Assembly: GCA_025765615.1 (NCBI GenBank)
Contig: JAIVFJ010000013.1
Span: 248,001 to 312,000 of the forward strand
Length of the DNA stretch: 64,000 nt
Source: Zopfochytrium polystomum
Taxonomy: Eukaryota; Chytridiomycota; Chytridiomycetes; Chytridiales; Chytridiaceae
Direction: 5' to 3'
The notes beneath the pieces are model-generated. The model saw only the letters and a list, made by a program, of their open reading frames with translations, was not told the origin of the DNA and did not search any database. Position 1 is the first letter of the stretch; the number at the start of each line of letters is the position of its first letter. The position numbers were made by a program, and so were the translations under genes. This document shows, piece by piece, positions 54,600 through 64,000 of the stretch.

Positions 54600-55218
54600 C
54601 TAGAGAGGCACTGCAATATGCTTTTTCTCGCGAGCGCGGGAAGGTGGAAAGGGAGAGCTTACTCAAACAAGGTTTGAGGGGACCATCGAACACAAAATGG
54701 CTAAATTGGCGACGACGCGCATGAGCCCCTCCTGCTGCAAACCCTCAATCCTCCTTTCGCCCTTCTCGGGCAAACTTAAACGCATGGGTGAATCGAGCGC
54801 AGCGTGCAGGTGAAGGGGTTTGTGGAATCCAGAGAAACGCGCAGCAGTTGGAGCTGAAGGGAGGGGAGGGGGCGGGGGGGTGGCATAAGGCGTAACGCGG
54901 CATGCGTCCGTCCATGCGACCGGGGCCACACTCACCCACAGCTTCCTTGCGCGTAGAAGACCGACTGACTTGATTGTGTCAGGGCGTTGTGGGTGGGTGG
55001 GTGGGGCTGAGATGGTTGCTGATAATGAAGTGAGCGGTCAGGCCTGGGGGGTGAGGAAGGGGGGTCGCGCGTCGTCGCCGTCGCCGTCGCTCGCTTGGAC
55101 GCGGGGGGCTGTGCTGCTGTTGCTGGCTGGCTGTCGGGCTGGCTGTTTGTGGCGGACGCGGACGCGGAGCCGAAAGTGTTTCTTTTTTGTCGGAGATCGA
55201 AAATATATAGCACAAAGG

Positions 55219-55260
<42 letters not shown>

Positions 55261-55335
55261 ATGGATGGCCTTGGCGACGGATGCGGATATTTTCTATATG
55301 CTCTCCGATTCTTCCGCTTTCTTCGAAGCGAAAGC
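54600..55335. other. Intergenic with GA microsatellite
   Basis: Upstream region of the low-complexity gene. CGTCGC-type repeats near 55075 and (GA)n at 55213-55258. No gene supported. Confidence 0.45.
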
Positions 55336-55339
55336 ATGC

Positions 55340-55712
55340 GCATCAATTATTCAAAACAGAGTGTTTCTAATCCTCTTCATAGTTGGGGAGAAGGACCAGC
55401 CACAAACACACTTCACTGTCAGGAACAGGGCAGGACAGGACAAACTGAGAGGAGTGATGATTTTATTGGAAACAATAATTCACTTGAGGGATGGGACAGG
55501 TCCCCCACCCCCATTTTATACCTTTTGAGAGTCTTCCTTGTCAAGTCTCAAAGAAAGTTCCAGAAAGAGCAATTAGTAATACAATGATACCAATGATACC
55601 AATGACAACAAGACAAGTCAGGAAAGCAAAGAAGGTTCCAGAAGGTTCCAGAAGGTTCCATGAAGGAATGTTCTAGAAGGTTCCAGAGGTTTCCAGAGGG
55701 TGATTCATAACA
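55340..55712 (-). mobile_element. LTR-like element with heat-shock-type promoter
   Basis: Read on the minus strand: starts TGTTATGAATCACC (55712), then an array of GAA/TTC units (55700-55630), a TATAAAA (rc of 55514-55520), then AATAAA (rc of 55462-55467), and ends near CACTCTG (about 55360). Upstream-element, TATA and polyadenylation-signal order is that of an LTR (U3-R-U5). Sequence next to it on the minus strand (56212-55958) is repeated at 39396-39665, and its 3' end resembles 39305-39372. No internal genes seen. Confidence 0.6.
55549..55700 (-). promoter_or_regulatory. Heat-shock element array
   Basis: Plus-strand text shows GAAGGTTCCA three times in a row (55631-55660), then GAAGGAATGTTCTAGAAGGTTCCAGAGGTTTCC pieces and an outlying GAAAGTTCCAGAAAG at about 55551-55566. 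Alternating GAA and TTC every 5 nt is the binding pattern of trimeric HSF. It ends about 110 nt upstream of the TATAAAA on the minus strand. Confidence 0.65.
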
Positions 55713-55714
55713 AT

Positions 55715-56212
55715 CACCTCCACTTGACTCACTCCTTCCACCCTCACTCAGAGTGTACTGTTTCAACTCGTTTGTTGTCCAACTGAAGTATTGGAAGATA
55801 CGGAAACCTTTTTTCTCATTTCAATTTAAAATGTTGAAAAAGTTCAGCAAAAAAGTCACAGTTTTTCCTCTTACAGTTGAAACAAGCTCTTATAATTGCA
55901 ATTTATAGGAAAGCAGTTTACCTGCTTTCACCCATATTTTTTATAATTTCTTGTTAGGTGGAACTGACTGGTTAGCAGCAAGAGGCACAAGACAGACTCA
56001 AACCTATTATGACTGTCAGTTATCATTCTCACGATGCCCATGGGAGAGCGAGCCACCACCAATGCAGACCTGGGAGCTGGCTTGTGCTGTTGCCAAATAC
56101 TCTGAGTATTAAGAGGAATGGAAACCCAGTGTTAACAGTTTTCCTCCTCCTCTGCTCAAGCAGATAATATAGGAGAGGTTCTTACCCTGTGCTGGTCACA
56201 CTTGCCTAGCCG
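55715..56212 (-). repeat. Dispersed repeat, copy 2 (related to 39255-39665)
   Basis: See copy 1. The matching part is 56212-55958 read on the minus strand (GGCAAGTGTGACCAGCACAG... to CTGGTTAGCAGC). The stretch 55955-55770 is A/T-rich without recognisable coding. Confidence 0.65.
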
Positions 56213-56214
56213 CT

Positions 56215-56960
56215 CTTCCTTGCCGGAACGTTGTTGGCACCGTCACCTGTGACAGCGATTGCGTTTTTCCGATGGCGGTGGCAACCATCGCGCGCCGGCT
56301 TGTGCATGGCGAGGGTGGTGGCTGGGGAACGGGCGACCTTTGACCTGTCCGTTTTGGCGGTCTTACTTCCTTGCTGGTTTGACCTTTTTAACGAAGGAGA
56401 TGGGAATCTCGCGAGAAAGAGCGTTCTAACGATACCAATGTTGATTTTTTCACCTATTCGGAGTGGGCTAATTTATTTCGAAGGTCAATTAGTGTGACAT
56501 GCTTGCACTTACGAACCTACCAGCGAGGGATGATACAATACAGCCCAAACTACTCTGTCACTGGATTGCGAAGAACACAATGACATGACAGAGCGCTTTC
56601 TTGCTGGCATTGTGTTTGGGCGTGAGGAGTACACTCCGGAATCTACTAGCTGAGCAACTGGAATATTTTTTGTGGCACGCACGGCGAGAGCGGAAATTGT
56701 CTGGAGGGAGAAAAAAAAAAAAGAAAAAGGAAGTCGATCCCCCCATTTCTCTTTCCAACAGCACTCCCTCTGCCCTTCCCCCCGCCAGCCCACTAGCTCA
56801 CTGCATAGATAGATAGATCGTCCTTTTGATAATCACGACCCAGGCAGCGCAGCAGCAGCAGCATCAGCAGAGCGGCATACCCGCACAGACGCGATACATA
56901 ACCATTCCCCCCGCCCACAAACACACACGAAAAAAAAAGAAAAAAAAAAAAAGAAAACCA
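56215..56960. promoter_or_regulatory. Upstream region of the WD40 gene
   Basis: No gene supported. Contains a GATA-like GATAGATAGATCG repeat at 56806-56820 and A-rich tracts (56710-56730, 56930-56955) directly before the ATG at 56964. ORFs are short. Confidence 0.4.
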
Positions 56961-56963
56961 GGT

Positions 56964-59789
56964 ATGGAGTGCCTTAAGATGCTCCACGAGCTCTCGGTGA
57001 TATCGCAGCGGCTAGACTCGCCCTTCCTCCGCCACTTTTTCAAGTCGTTCGACCCGCTCACAAACAAGAACCTCGCCTCCGCCATCAACCACTTCCACCT
57101 CAGCGACCTCGAGTCCTCCGACTACCGCTCCGCATACCACCAGCTGTGCGACTGGTTCTACGGCTGGAACGTCACCGACGCAACCGATTACACAGGCACC
57201 GGCGGCCCCGGCGCGGGCGCGGGCGACCCGTCGTCGTCGTCCTCTCCGCCTCCCGCGGCGGCGGGGGCCGCGAATCCAGTCGGCGGAATGGCCGCGGCTG
57301 CGATCCCGACGGGCCCGGCGGCGGCAGAGCATTTCCGGATGAAGCGGGTGCCGCGAGACATTTCGCTGCTGGAGGAAGGCGAGCGGGCCGAGTGCGAGCG
57401 CATCGTCAAGACATTCGACACGCTGTTTGTGCTGAGTCGCAGGGTGCTGAAGCGCAAGTACCTCGAGCTCGAGGAGCTCGTGCCGCGCATCGGCCAGGGG
57501 CTCGGCACCATGCTCAACACGCCGGGAGCTGCCGCCGCCGCAGGCGGCGGTCCAGGCGGCGGTGACGGCGCGCCGGCTGCCGGCCCAGGAGGAGGAGGTG
57601 CTGGTGCCGGCGGCGGCGGCGGCGGCGGGAACGCGGAGCTGGACGAAGGGATCGACGTGGACAAGGAGGACGTCTGGCGGAAACGGACCAAGACGCCCGA
57701 GCCGCGGCACTTTGAGGGCGGCGGCGGGGGCGTCGGAGACGGCGAGTTTGACGGCGGCGACGACGAGCAAGGCCGTACCGGCGGAGGCGGGGACGACGAC
57801 GACGAGATGGACAGCCTGGACGGAAGCTTCGAGCGGCTCAACCGTCGCATCTCTAAAGTCTCGGACGGCTTGGTCGTCCGACGCAAGACGGTCGTGCGGG
57901 TCAAAGACAAGTCCGAAGCTGGGACCCAGCGGCGGATGGCGGCGGCGAGCGCCGTCGCGGAGGAAGGCGAAGGCGAGGGCGACGGCTCGGCCGTTGCCGA
58001 GGACGAAGTGGCTGGCAGCAGCCAATTGGGGGACCCAGCAGGAGGCGGTGAAAACTCGATCGATGAGGCGTCCGGTGAAACCACCGCTGGTCGTGACTCG
58101 ACAAAGAGCGTCCTGGCAAGCGGCGAGGCAAAAATAAGCCCTCGAGCATCCCTTGGGCGAAAGGAAGCCGGCGGGCTCGGCGAGAAGGACGGCAGTGGCC
58201 AAGCTGCCGGGCCGACAGCGCAAGAAGCCGCCTCGCCAATCGTCCGGAGGGTGTCCGTGGCCGGCACTTTGCCGAACCAGGGCTACCAATTCATGAAGCC
58301 GAACACGATGAAAAAAGTGAACGGGTTCCGGTCCGGACCGAACGAGAATGAAGTTCGCCACGCCATTCAACGCGACGTCAACTACATCTATGCGCACGTC
58401 GACAAGTGCTTCGACTTTGTGCTGCTTTGCATATCAATCGTGATGCTCAACACGGCATTTTCGGAGCTCCTCAAGCAGGAAGAGCCTTTCAAAAAGTGCA
58501 TAACCCACGCGCACGAGCTGTCGGGCGACCTCGTTTCCAACATTCTCAAGACCATTTGGGATCTCCTGAACCGGGAGCTTCGGGACGTGACGCTGGAGGA
58601 CCTCCGGAACCCGGAGCGGTTGCGGACAAAGCTCCTTGACGTGATGGCGTTGCGGGCAACGCCGGAAGGCAAGGTGCCCAACTACAAGTTTCGACGTCTG
58701 CACAAAAAGCTTACGCTGGCGCACGAGCTTTTTTCGGCGTACGACATTTTCCTGTTTCCGACGTTCGTGCCTGCGCATCGCGAAACTCTCAAGGCGGCGC
58801 ACTTTTCCGCGTTCGACTCTTCGCTGTGGCTGACGGGCGGGTACGACGGCGCGATCCGAATCCACGACATTCGGCCCTCGAGCGGGTTCGTGTGCCTCGC
58901 GCAGTACATGGGGCACAAGTCGATCGTGACGGACGTGCATTTTACGCGCGACGACGCCCACATTGTGAGCAGCAGCTTCGACCGGACGGTCAAAATATGG
59001 AACAGCCAGAGCGCGTCGTGTGTGCACACTCTGCTGGGGCACACGGACTCGGTGACGAGCTGCGACGTGACGCCGGACGCGCGGCACGTGGCGTCCGGGT
59101 CGATAGACTGCACGGTGCGGGTGTGGGACTTTGCGACGGGCGAGTGCGCTGCGGTGATCAAGAAGCACCAGCGGTGGGTCAAGGTGGTGCGGTTCTCTGC
59201 GGACGGGCGGTACCTCATCACGGCGGGGCTCGAGTACAAGATATACGTGTGGGACATGAAGATCCTGCTCAACTCGCGGGCGATCACGCACTCGCGGTGC
59301 ATCGAGGCGCACTCGGACTACGTGCTGGACTTAGCGACGGCGCGGCCCAGCCTGCTGCTAACGGCATCGCGGGACTCGACGGTGCGCATGTTCGACTACA
59401 TGACGGGGCATGAGCTGTACTGCGTGAGCCTGGCGCCGTCGTGGGCGTGCACGGTGAGCTTCTCGCACAACGGCCAGTACTTTGCGACGGGGTCGTTCGA
59501 CAACAACGTGATCGTGTTCCGCGCCAAGGACGGGCAGCGCATGCGCGAGCTGCGCGTGCTCAACCTCGGGGTTACGTGCGTGCGCTTCCCGCGCGACCTG
59601 CGCTACCTCAACGTCGGCACGATGGAGGGCTTTCTGCAGCAGTTGCCGCTCGCGCCGCCGCCGCCGACGCCGCCTTCAATGCCACCCCTGCCGCCGATGG
59701 TGGTGCCGTCGGCGCCGTCGGCTCCGGCGGCGCAAGCACACAACCACAACCAGCAGGCAGGGCAGCATCATCAGCAGCAGCACCGATGA
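56964..59789 (+). CDS. WD40-repeat protein with long disordered insert
   Basis: 941 aa from ATG 56964 (MECLKMLHELSVISQRLDSP); the frame further upstream starts only at TTG and encodes repeat sequence. Layout: helical N-terminus (about 1-75, HFFKSFDPLTNKNLASAINH), a Gly/Ala/acidic disordered stretch (75-430) containing a helical FDTLFVLSRRVLKRKYLELE, a second helical domain (about 440-600, DVNYIYAHVDKCFDFVLLCI), then at least seven WD repeats (about 605-880: GGYDGAIRIHD, SSSFDRTVKIWN, SGSIDCTVRVWD, TAGLEYKIYVWD, TASRDSTVRMFD, TGSFDNNVIVFR), and a Pro/His/Gln-rich tail. WD proteins act as scaffolds; which complex is not evident. The helical-helical-WD order does not match a family I can name. 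Confidence 0.8.
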   Translation: MECLKMLHELSVISQRLDSPFLRHFFKSFDPLTNKNLASAINHFHLSDLESSDYRSAYHQLCDWFYGWNVTDATDYTGTGGPGAGAGDPSSSSSPPPAAAGAANPVGGMAAAAIPTGPAAAEHFRMKRVPRDISLLEEGERAECERIVKTFDTLFVLSRRVLKRKYLELEELVPRIGQGLGTMLNTPGAAAAAGGGPGGGDGAPAAGPGGGGAGAGGGGGGGNAELDEGIDVDKEDVWRKRTKTPEPRHFEGGGGGVGDGEFDGGDDEQGRTGGGGDDDDEMDSLDGSFERLNRRISKVSDGLVVRRKTVVRVKDKSEAGTQRRMAAASAVAEEGEGEGDGSAVAEDEVAGSSQLGDPAGGGENSIDEASGETTAGRDSTKSVLASGEAKISPRASLGRKEAGGLGEKDGSGQAAGPTAQEAASPIVRRVSVAGTLPNQGYQFMKPNTMKKVNGFRSGPNENEVRHAIQRDVNYIYAHVDKCFDFVLLCISIVMLNTAFSELLKQEEPFKKCITHAHELSGDLVSNILKTIWDLLNRELRDVTLEDLRNPERLRTKLLDVMALRATPEGKVPNYKFRRLHKKLTLAHELFSAYDIFLFPTFVPAHRETLKAAHFSAFDSSLWLTGGYDGAIRIHDIRPSSGFVCLAQYMGHKSIVTDVHFTRDDAHIVSSSFDRTVKIWNSQSASCVHTLLGHTDSVTSCDVTPDARHVASGSIDCTVRVWDFATGECAAVIKKHQRWVKVVRFSADGRYLITAGLEYKIYVWDMKILLNSRAITHSRCIEAHSDYVLDLATARPSLLLTASRDSTVRMFDYMTGHELYCVSLAPSWACTVSFSHNGQYFATGSFDNNVIVFRAKDGQRMRELRVLNLGVTCVRFPRDLRYLNVGTMEGFLQQLPLAPPPPTPPSMPPLPPMVVPSAPSAPAAQAHNHNQQAGQHHQQQHR

Positions 59790-60150
59790 TACATGGATGG
59801 ATGGGATGGTGGTGGGGCTTGGCGAGTTGAGACGGCAGAGGCGAGCGAGAGAGAGAGAGACAGAGAGAGTGAGAGAGACAAACAAAGAGAGCCACGGAGA
59901 CAAAGACAAATCAATATTTAATTTTTATGTGAGAAAAAGTAAAGAAAAAGAAGAAAGAAAATATGGGAGACGCACAGGCACGCGACAGACTGACCGACAG
60001 ACCTTGTTTTTTTGTTTGGTAAATAAAGAAAAGAAGAAAAAAAACCCCATAAGAAAAACACAAAACGAAGCGGAAATAGGAGAAGAGTGAAGCCTAGAAA
60101 AAAGAAAAAAGAAGAAAAGAAAATAAAAAACAAGAAGAGAAAAGGCCGCA
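59790..60150. other. Intergenic, GA- and A-rich
   Basis: Short spacer between the WD40 and GT17 genes. GA-rich at 59846-59885 and A-rich (60010-60140). No gene supported. Confidence 0.4.
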
Positions 60151-60152
60151 CG

Positions 60153-61754
60153 ATGATGACTGCATCGGCTACTACTTCGGGGGGCCCCAACGCCTCCTCC
60201 TGGCCGACGCCGCCTTCCCCGTCGCGAGCATCGACAACAACGACGACGACAACAACGACGCCGCAGCCGAACGGATCGTCGTCGTCGTCGTCGTCGTCGT
60301 CTTCTCCGTCGACTTCATCACTGTCTTCGTCGTCTTCCGCACGTAGCTCCAGTACTTCCACGCCGTTCGTCTCGATCCGTACTCACCTCGATTTCGTCGG
60401 CGAAGACGACGGCGTTGACCGCAATGACAGAGATCGCACCGCTTCGTATTGGTCGTCGAGGGCCTGGGACTCTCAATCGCGCTGGAGTCTGCCGTTGCGC
60501 CAGACCGCCAATACCTCCTCCTCCTCCTTCTTCTCGTTCTCGTCTTCGTCCTCCCAACACCGCCGTTCGTCCTCCACTCCTCAGCCCCCAAACTTTGTTT
60601 CTTGGCTCGCTTCAACTTTGGTCCTTTCCTTAGCAAAAGCTGCAAGACTGCTCCGAATTCCATTCCCAAGAAAAAGACCTTCGCGCTGCGTCCTGGTTTC
60701 GACCTCGATCGCCGCGATTTTTTTCCTCACCCTCTTCCTCAGCCCTCTGGCTCGTCATCGCTTCATCTACGGAACTCGCCCTCTTTGGGAAAGGGCCGAA
60801 AAGCCGTGGACCATTATCCCGCACTATTATGCTGAGGACACTCCTCTCGCCACTCTCTGCCCGCTACACGGTTGGGTACCATTGGACAAGCCCCGCCAAG
60901 TCTACGACGCCATTCTCTTTGCGAATGAGCTCGACATTCTCGAAATTCGAATGATCGAGCTGCTTCCGGTCGTCACAAAGTTTCTCATTGTGGAATCGAA
61001 CACGACATTTACCGGACTACCCAAACCGCTCGTATTCGCCGAGAACCAGAAACGCTTCGCCTTTGCGGCAGACAAGATCGAGTACATTATGTTTCCTGGT
61101 CGAACTTTGCGGCCAGGAGAGCAACCTTTCGACTTGGAGAAGCGGCAGCGAATCGAAATGAGTATTCATCTTCGGGATATGCTGTACAAAGGGATTTTGA
61201 AGATTGGCGACATCATGATAATGTCTGATGTCGACGAGATTCCATCACGCCAGGCCATCAATCTCGCTAGGGGATGCGAGGGTGTGCCGCCCGTTCTCCA
61301 CCTCGGAATGCGCAACTTTTTGTACTCTTTCGACTTTTTGCTGGACATGGACCACTGGCGTGCCAAAGTATCGCGGGTCACGGACCGACCGGACACCTTT
61401 CTGTACACGCATAGCAGAAAGGGCGACGTGCTTCTCGCGGACGCCGGCTGGCACTGCAGCTTCTGCTTTCCTCGGATACAGGATTTTGTGTTCAAGATGA
61501 CGGGCTACTCCCACGCAGACAGAGTCGTCAACAGGGAGCTTCTCGACCCGAAAAGGATACAGCGCGTGATTTGCGAGGGATCAGACATTTTCGGGATGAT
61601 GCCCGAAGCGCACCGGTACCGCGATCTGATTGCAAAGTGGGGACCGGCGAAACCGCGGAACTCGATGGTGCAGGTTCCGAGGCATGTGGTGAGAGGGGCG
61701 AGCGAGGGTCGTTTCAAGTATTTGCTCCCGGGGGGCTGCATGCGCGAGCCGTGA
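60153..61754 (+). CDS. Glycosyltransferase family 17 (MGAT3-like)
   Basis: 533 aa from ATG 60153 (MMTASATTSGG); the frame upstream starts only at GTG. A Ser/Thr/Pro-rich cytosolic head of about 190 residues precedes one membrane segment (CVLVSTSIAAIFFLTLFL), giving type II Golgi topology. The catalytic part carries GT17 blocks: RQVYDAILFANELDILEIRM, FLIVESNTTFTGLPKPL, the DVDEIPSR metal-binding motif, LHLGMRNFLYSFDF, GDVLLADAGWHCSFCFPRI and FKMTGYSHADRV. GT17 includes beta-1,4-N-acetylglucosaminyltransferase III, which adds the bisecting GlcNAc; the acceptor in fungi is unknown. No intron needed. The Ser-rich head is unusually long. Confidence 0.88.
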   Translation: MMTASATTSGGPNASSWPTPPSPSRASTTTTTTTTTPQPNGSSSSSSSSSSPSTSSLSSSSSARSSSTSTPFVSIRTHLDFVGEDDGVDRNDRDRTASYWSSRAWDSQSRWSLPLRQTANTSSSSFFSFSSSSSQHRRSSSTPQPPNFVSWLASTLVLSLAKAARLLRIPFPRKRPSRCVLVSTSIAAIFFLTLFLSPLARHRFIYGTRPLWERAEKPWTIIPHYYAEDTPLATLCPLHGWVPLDKPRQVYDAILFANELDILEIRMIELLPVVTKFLIVESNTTFTGLPKPLVFAENQKRFAFAADKIEYIMFPGRTLRPGEQPFDLEKRQRIEMSIHLRDMLYKGILKIGDIMIMSDVDEIPSRQAINLARGCEGVPPVLHLGMRNFLYSFDFLLDMDHWRAKVSRVTDRPDTFLYTHSRKGDVLLADAGWHCSFCFPRIQDFVFKMTGYSHADRVVNRELLDPKRIQRVICEGSDIFGMMPEAHRYRDLIAKWGPAKPRNSMVQVPRHVVRGASEGRFKYLLPGGCMREP

Positions 61755-62233
61755 CGGTCGTCGATGTGGTTGTTTGTTTGAAAGAGTTGGGGGCTGAGGG
61801 GGTGAGAACATTGATGGGGAAGGGCTTGGTATGCTGTCACCGCAATGAATGCAACGCGAACTCGGTGTCCCCGGGTTTCACGCCCTTTCTGTCTCTCTCT
61901 ATCTGCGACTCGCTTCCTGCAGCTTCTCCCAGCCCGCGCCGAAACAGGCTCCTTTCTCTCTTTTGTTTATTAATGTAACCATAATGACGGGAACGTGAAA
62001 AAACGACAGTAAAAGTCTGGGTTTTAGGCTTCGCGAAGTTTGGGTTTTTGGGGATTCTCCCTCTCTGCTGCCACTATGCGTAGCATGACGAAAAGAGCCT
62101 CAGCAGCAGTTAGCAGTTGGAGGCGCGCAATGGATCTTGTTTTCGTGTTGAGCAGAGAACAATCTTGGCACCCTGAGCAGACCGACCGAGCCAGGCAGCT
62201 GCGGGTTCGGAAAAAGAGGCAAATCGCTCTCCG
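61755..62233. other. Intergenic, upstream of CBS-domain gene
   Basis: No supported gene. An ORF at 62040-62237 runs into the CBS gene's start in another frame and has no recognisable content. Confidence 0.4.
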
Positions 62234-64000
62234 ATGATCCACACGAAGCATCAGCACCAGCATCGCCAGCAGCAGCACCTCCAGCAGCAGCCCCCTAACA
62301 TCATCGAGGACGGCCTCCGCTTCGCGGGCACCCTGTCGCCGCCTCCTTCACCGCTGCACTCGACGCCCGCGCCGCAATCGTCACTACCACCGCCGCCGCC
62401 ACCACCACTCGCACCCCCTTCCACCGCCTCCGTCATGGCCAATAGGGCCGCCGCCGACGCTGCCCACCATGCCTCGCCGCCACCACCGCCGCCTCCCAGC
62501 AGATCGCGGATCACCTCCAAAGGGACCGTCGCCTCAATGAACCCGACGCCCGCAATCGCCCTGATTGAGTCCGCGAGAGTCTCGGAGGTATTTGTCGCCG
62601 GACGGTGGATGCATTTGTTCCTTGCATTTGTTCCTTCGGGGGTGAGATGACCTCACCGCACCACTTAAATTAATGGCTTCCCCTCCTCCTCCTCCCATCA
62701 ACGCATAATGTGCCAAAGGCTTGTGCGTACATGGCCGCCAAGCGGGTCGACGCCGTTTTGATCGTCGACTACGAGGGGCAGCTGACGGGCATTCTCACGG
62801 ACAAGGATGTTGCTTTTCGGGTCGTGGCGGAGGAGCTTGATCCGCGAACTACAACACTGGCAGAGGTCATGACACCAAATCCGATCAGCGTGACCAGCAC
62901 AAGCTTGGCGACGGATGCGTTGAACAGGGTGAGTCTTTTCGTTACTACTGGCGTCTGGTCATCTGATGAATTCCGCTCCCTTTTTCCCATCCAACCCCCA
63001 ATCCGCTTTTCGCCTTCACCTGATCCAACCCTCGATGCACGGACGGCACAGATGGTGGCAGGCCATTTTCGACATTTGCCAGTAACAGAAGACGATGATG
63101 ATGAAGATGGGGGCGACGCGGATGACGAAGGGGCGGGCGGCGGTGGGGGTGTTGTGGGCGTCCTCGACATTACAAAGTGCCTTTACGACGCCTTGGAGAA
63201 GCTGGACAAAGCCTACGAGGCGTCGAGAAAGACGATTGATGCCGTGATCGAGGCGGGGTCGTCTGCAGCGGCAGCCGCAGCGGCAGCGGTCGGCGGCGGC
63301 CGCTCGGGGAGCGGGACCGGGATACCGGGGTCCGCGCTGGCGATTGCAAAGTACGCCGAGAAGCTGAAGCGGCAACTCACGGGGCCGGATCTGGGAGGCC
63401 TGCTTTCAGAGCAGAACAGCGCACCGGCGGTCGTGTCTGTGCAAGATTCTGTGCTGGAAGCGGTGAAGCGGATGCGGTCCAGCAAAGAGACGGCGACGCT
63501 CGTGTTTGATGAGAGCGCTATTGATGGAGACGATGGGTTGGGAGACTTGGCCGGCATTTTTACCTCCAAGGACTTGGTTCTGAGGGTTGTTGCGGCCGGA
63601 ATGGACCCAGCGACCACTCCTGTTATGCGGTAAGACGCGATCATTTTGTGCGCCACCAATTCAATTGCCTTGTTCTCATCTTCTGTCCTTCCTACTTTAG
63701 AGTAATGACGCCGCACCCCGATTGTGTGACGCCCGATACTCAAATGTTGGACGCGCTTCGCAAAATGCATGGTACACAGTGCTTCCCTTAAGAACAACTT
63801 TCATCTAACATCGTCCTACTTACCAGCGAGAAAATACCTTCACCTTCCGGTGGTCGGAACGAACGGTGTTGTGGAGGGCCTGGTTGATGTTCTCAAACTC
63901 ACCTACGCAACGCTGTCTCAGGTGGGATGTCCTTATTCGGGCCCTCGTTCTTCTTCGATGCGATTAACTAACGACCGGTGTTCCAGTTGCGGTCAATGCA
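62234..64000 (+). CDS. CBS-domain protein, Mug70-like, cut by window end
   Basis: Fungal proteins of this family carry four CBS motifs (two Bateman modules) and usually a C-terminal PB1 domain; function poorly known (Mug70 is meiotically upregulated in fission yeast). Exons: 62234-62587, 62719-62928, 63052-63629, 63701-63771, 63827-63921, 63987 to beyond 64000, all GT-AG and in frame. A His/Gln/Pro/Ser-rich head of about 90 residues leads to TVASMNPTPAIALIESARVS, the first CBS pair (KRVDAVLIVDYEGQLTGILT, TPNPISVTSTSLATDALNR, GVLDITKCLYDALEKLDKAY), an Ala-rich linker, then the second pair (ATLVFDESAID, LAGIFTSKDLVLRVVAAGMD, MTPHPDCVTPDTQMLDAL, RKYLHLPVVGTNGVV). An acidic/Gly-rich insert sits inside the second CBS motif. 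The PB1 part would lie outside the window. Confidence 0.88.

Noticed and set aside
57012..58397. Long minus-strand ORFs opposite the WD40 gene (also 57188-58267 and 58434-59312)
   Set aside because: Shadows of a GC-rich coding region; the plus frame encodes unmistakable WD repeats.
1..64000. CRISPR array or bacterial defence system
   Set aside because: No regularly spaced repeats with unique spacers and no cas-like genes; repeats are tandem microsatellites or retroelement debris.

Overview
The window looks like nuclear DNA of a fungus, probably an early-diverging one such as a chytrid; this is an inference. The supporting evidence is: genes broken by short GT-AG introns (mostly 47-80 nt); fungal housekeeping genes (EFR3 plasma-membrane scaffold, a Furry/Tao3/Mor2-type giant protein, calcineurin B, complex I NDUFB7, HPRT, pirin, a Mug70-like CBS protein, a GT17 glycosyltransferase); Ty1/copia remnants; abundant microsatellites; and no bacterial operon structure. 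Exon joins below were worked out by eye from reading frame, splice consensus and remembered family sequences. Nothing was searched or computed.

Layout. 1-1.1 kb: 5' part of a secreted-protein gene (minus) that runs off the left edge. 1.25-2.1 kb: degenerate repeats. 2.1-9.64 kb: a strikingly AT-rich island unlike the rest, carrying a decayed primase-helicase of the D5 type found in nucleocytoplasmic large DNA viruses (NCLDV), a BRO-N/T5orf172 gene with one in-frame stop, a duplicated D5 tail, repeat blocks, a head-to-head pair of small paralogues, and a long perfect hairpin between two convergent ORFs. I read it as an endogenised, degrading piece of a giant-virus-like genome. 9.65-10.7 kb: CT-rich and minisatellite DNA.

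11.2-33.7 kb: ordinary gene-dense host sequence: a conserved fungal membrane protein, Furry/Tao3, EFR3 (all minus), an unknown 271-aa protein and HPRT (plus), a DUF4442 hotdog protein and NDUFB7 (minus), an unknown 456-aa protein (plus), pirin (minus). 33.7-40.5 kb: gene-poor, filled with mobile-element debris: about 0.9-kb inverted repeats flanking half of a copia integrase whose other half lies outside in opposite orientation, a tRNA-derived SINE-like unit, and other repeats.

40.5-49 kb: calcineurin B (minus, 4 exons), then a 10-exon gene (minus) for a 1930-residue FAAL-ACP-C-A-PCP megasynthase, a one-module lipo-nonribosomal peptide synthetase. 49-51 kb: microsatellites. 51-54.6 kb: a very low-complexity Ser/Pro/Ala-rich protein (minus). 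55.3-56.2 kb: an LTR-like repeat with a run of heat-shock elements upstream of its TATA box. 57-64 kb: WD40 protein, GT17 glycosyltransferase and CBS-domain protein (plus), the last cut by the window end.

The most notable items are the NCLDV-like island and the FAAL-NRPS, which could make an N-acyl amino acid or short lipopeptide. The housekeeping genes do not form one pathway, although EFR3, Furry/Tao3 and calcineurin B all act at or near the cell cortex.
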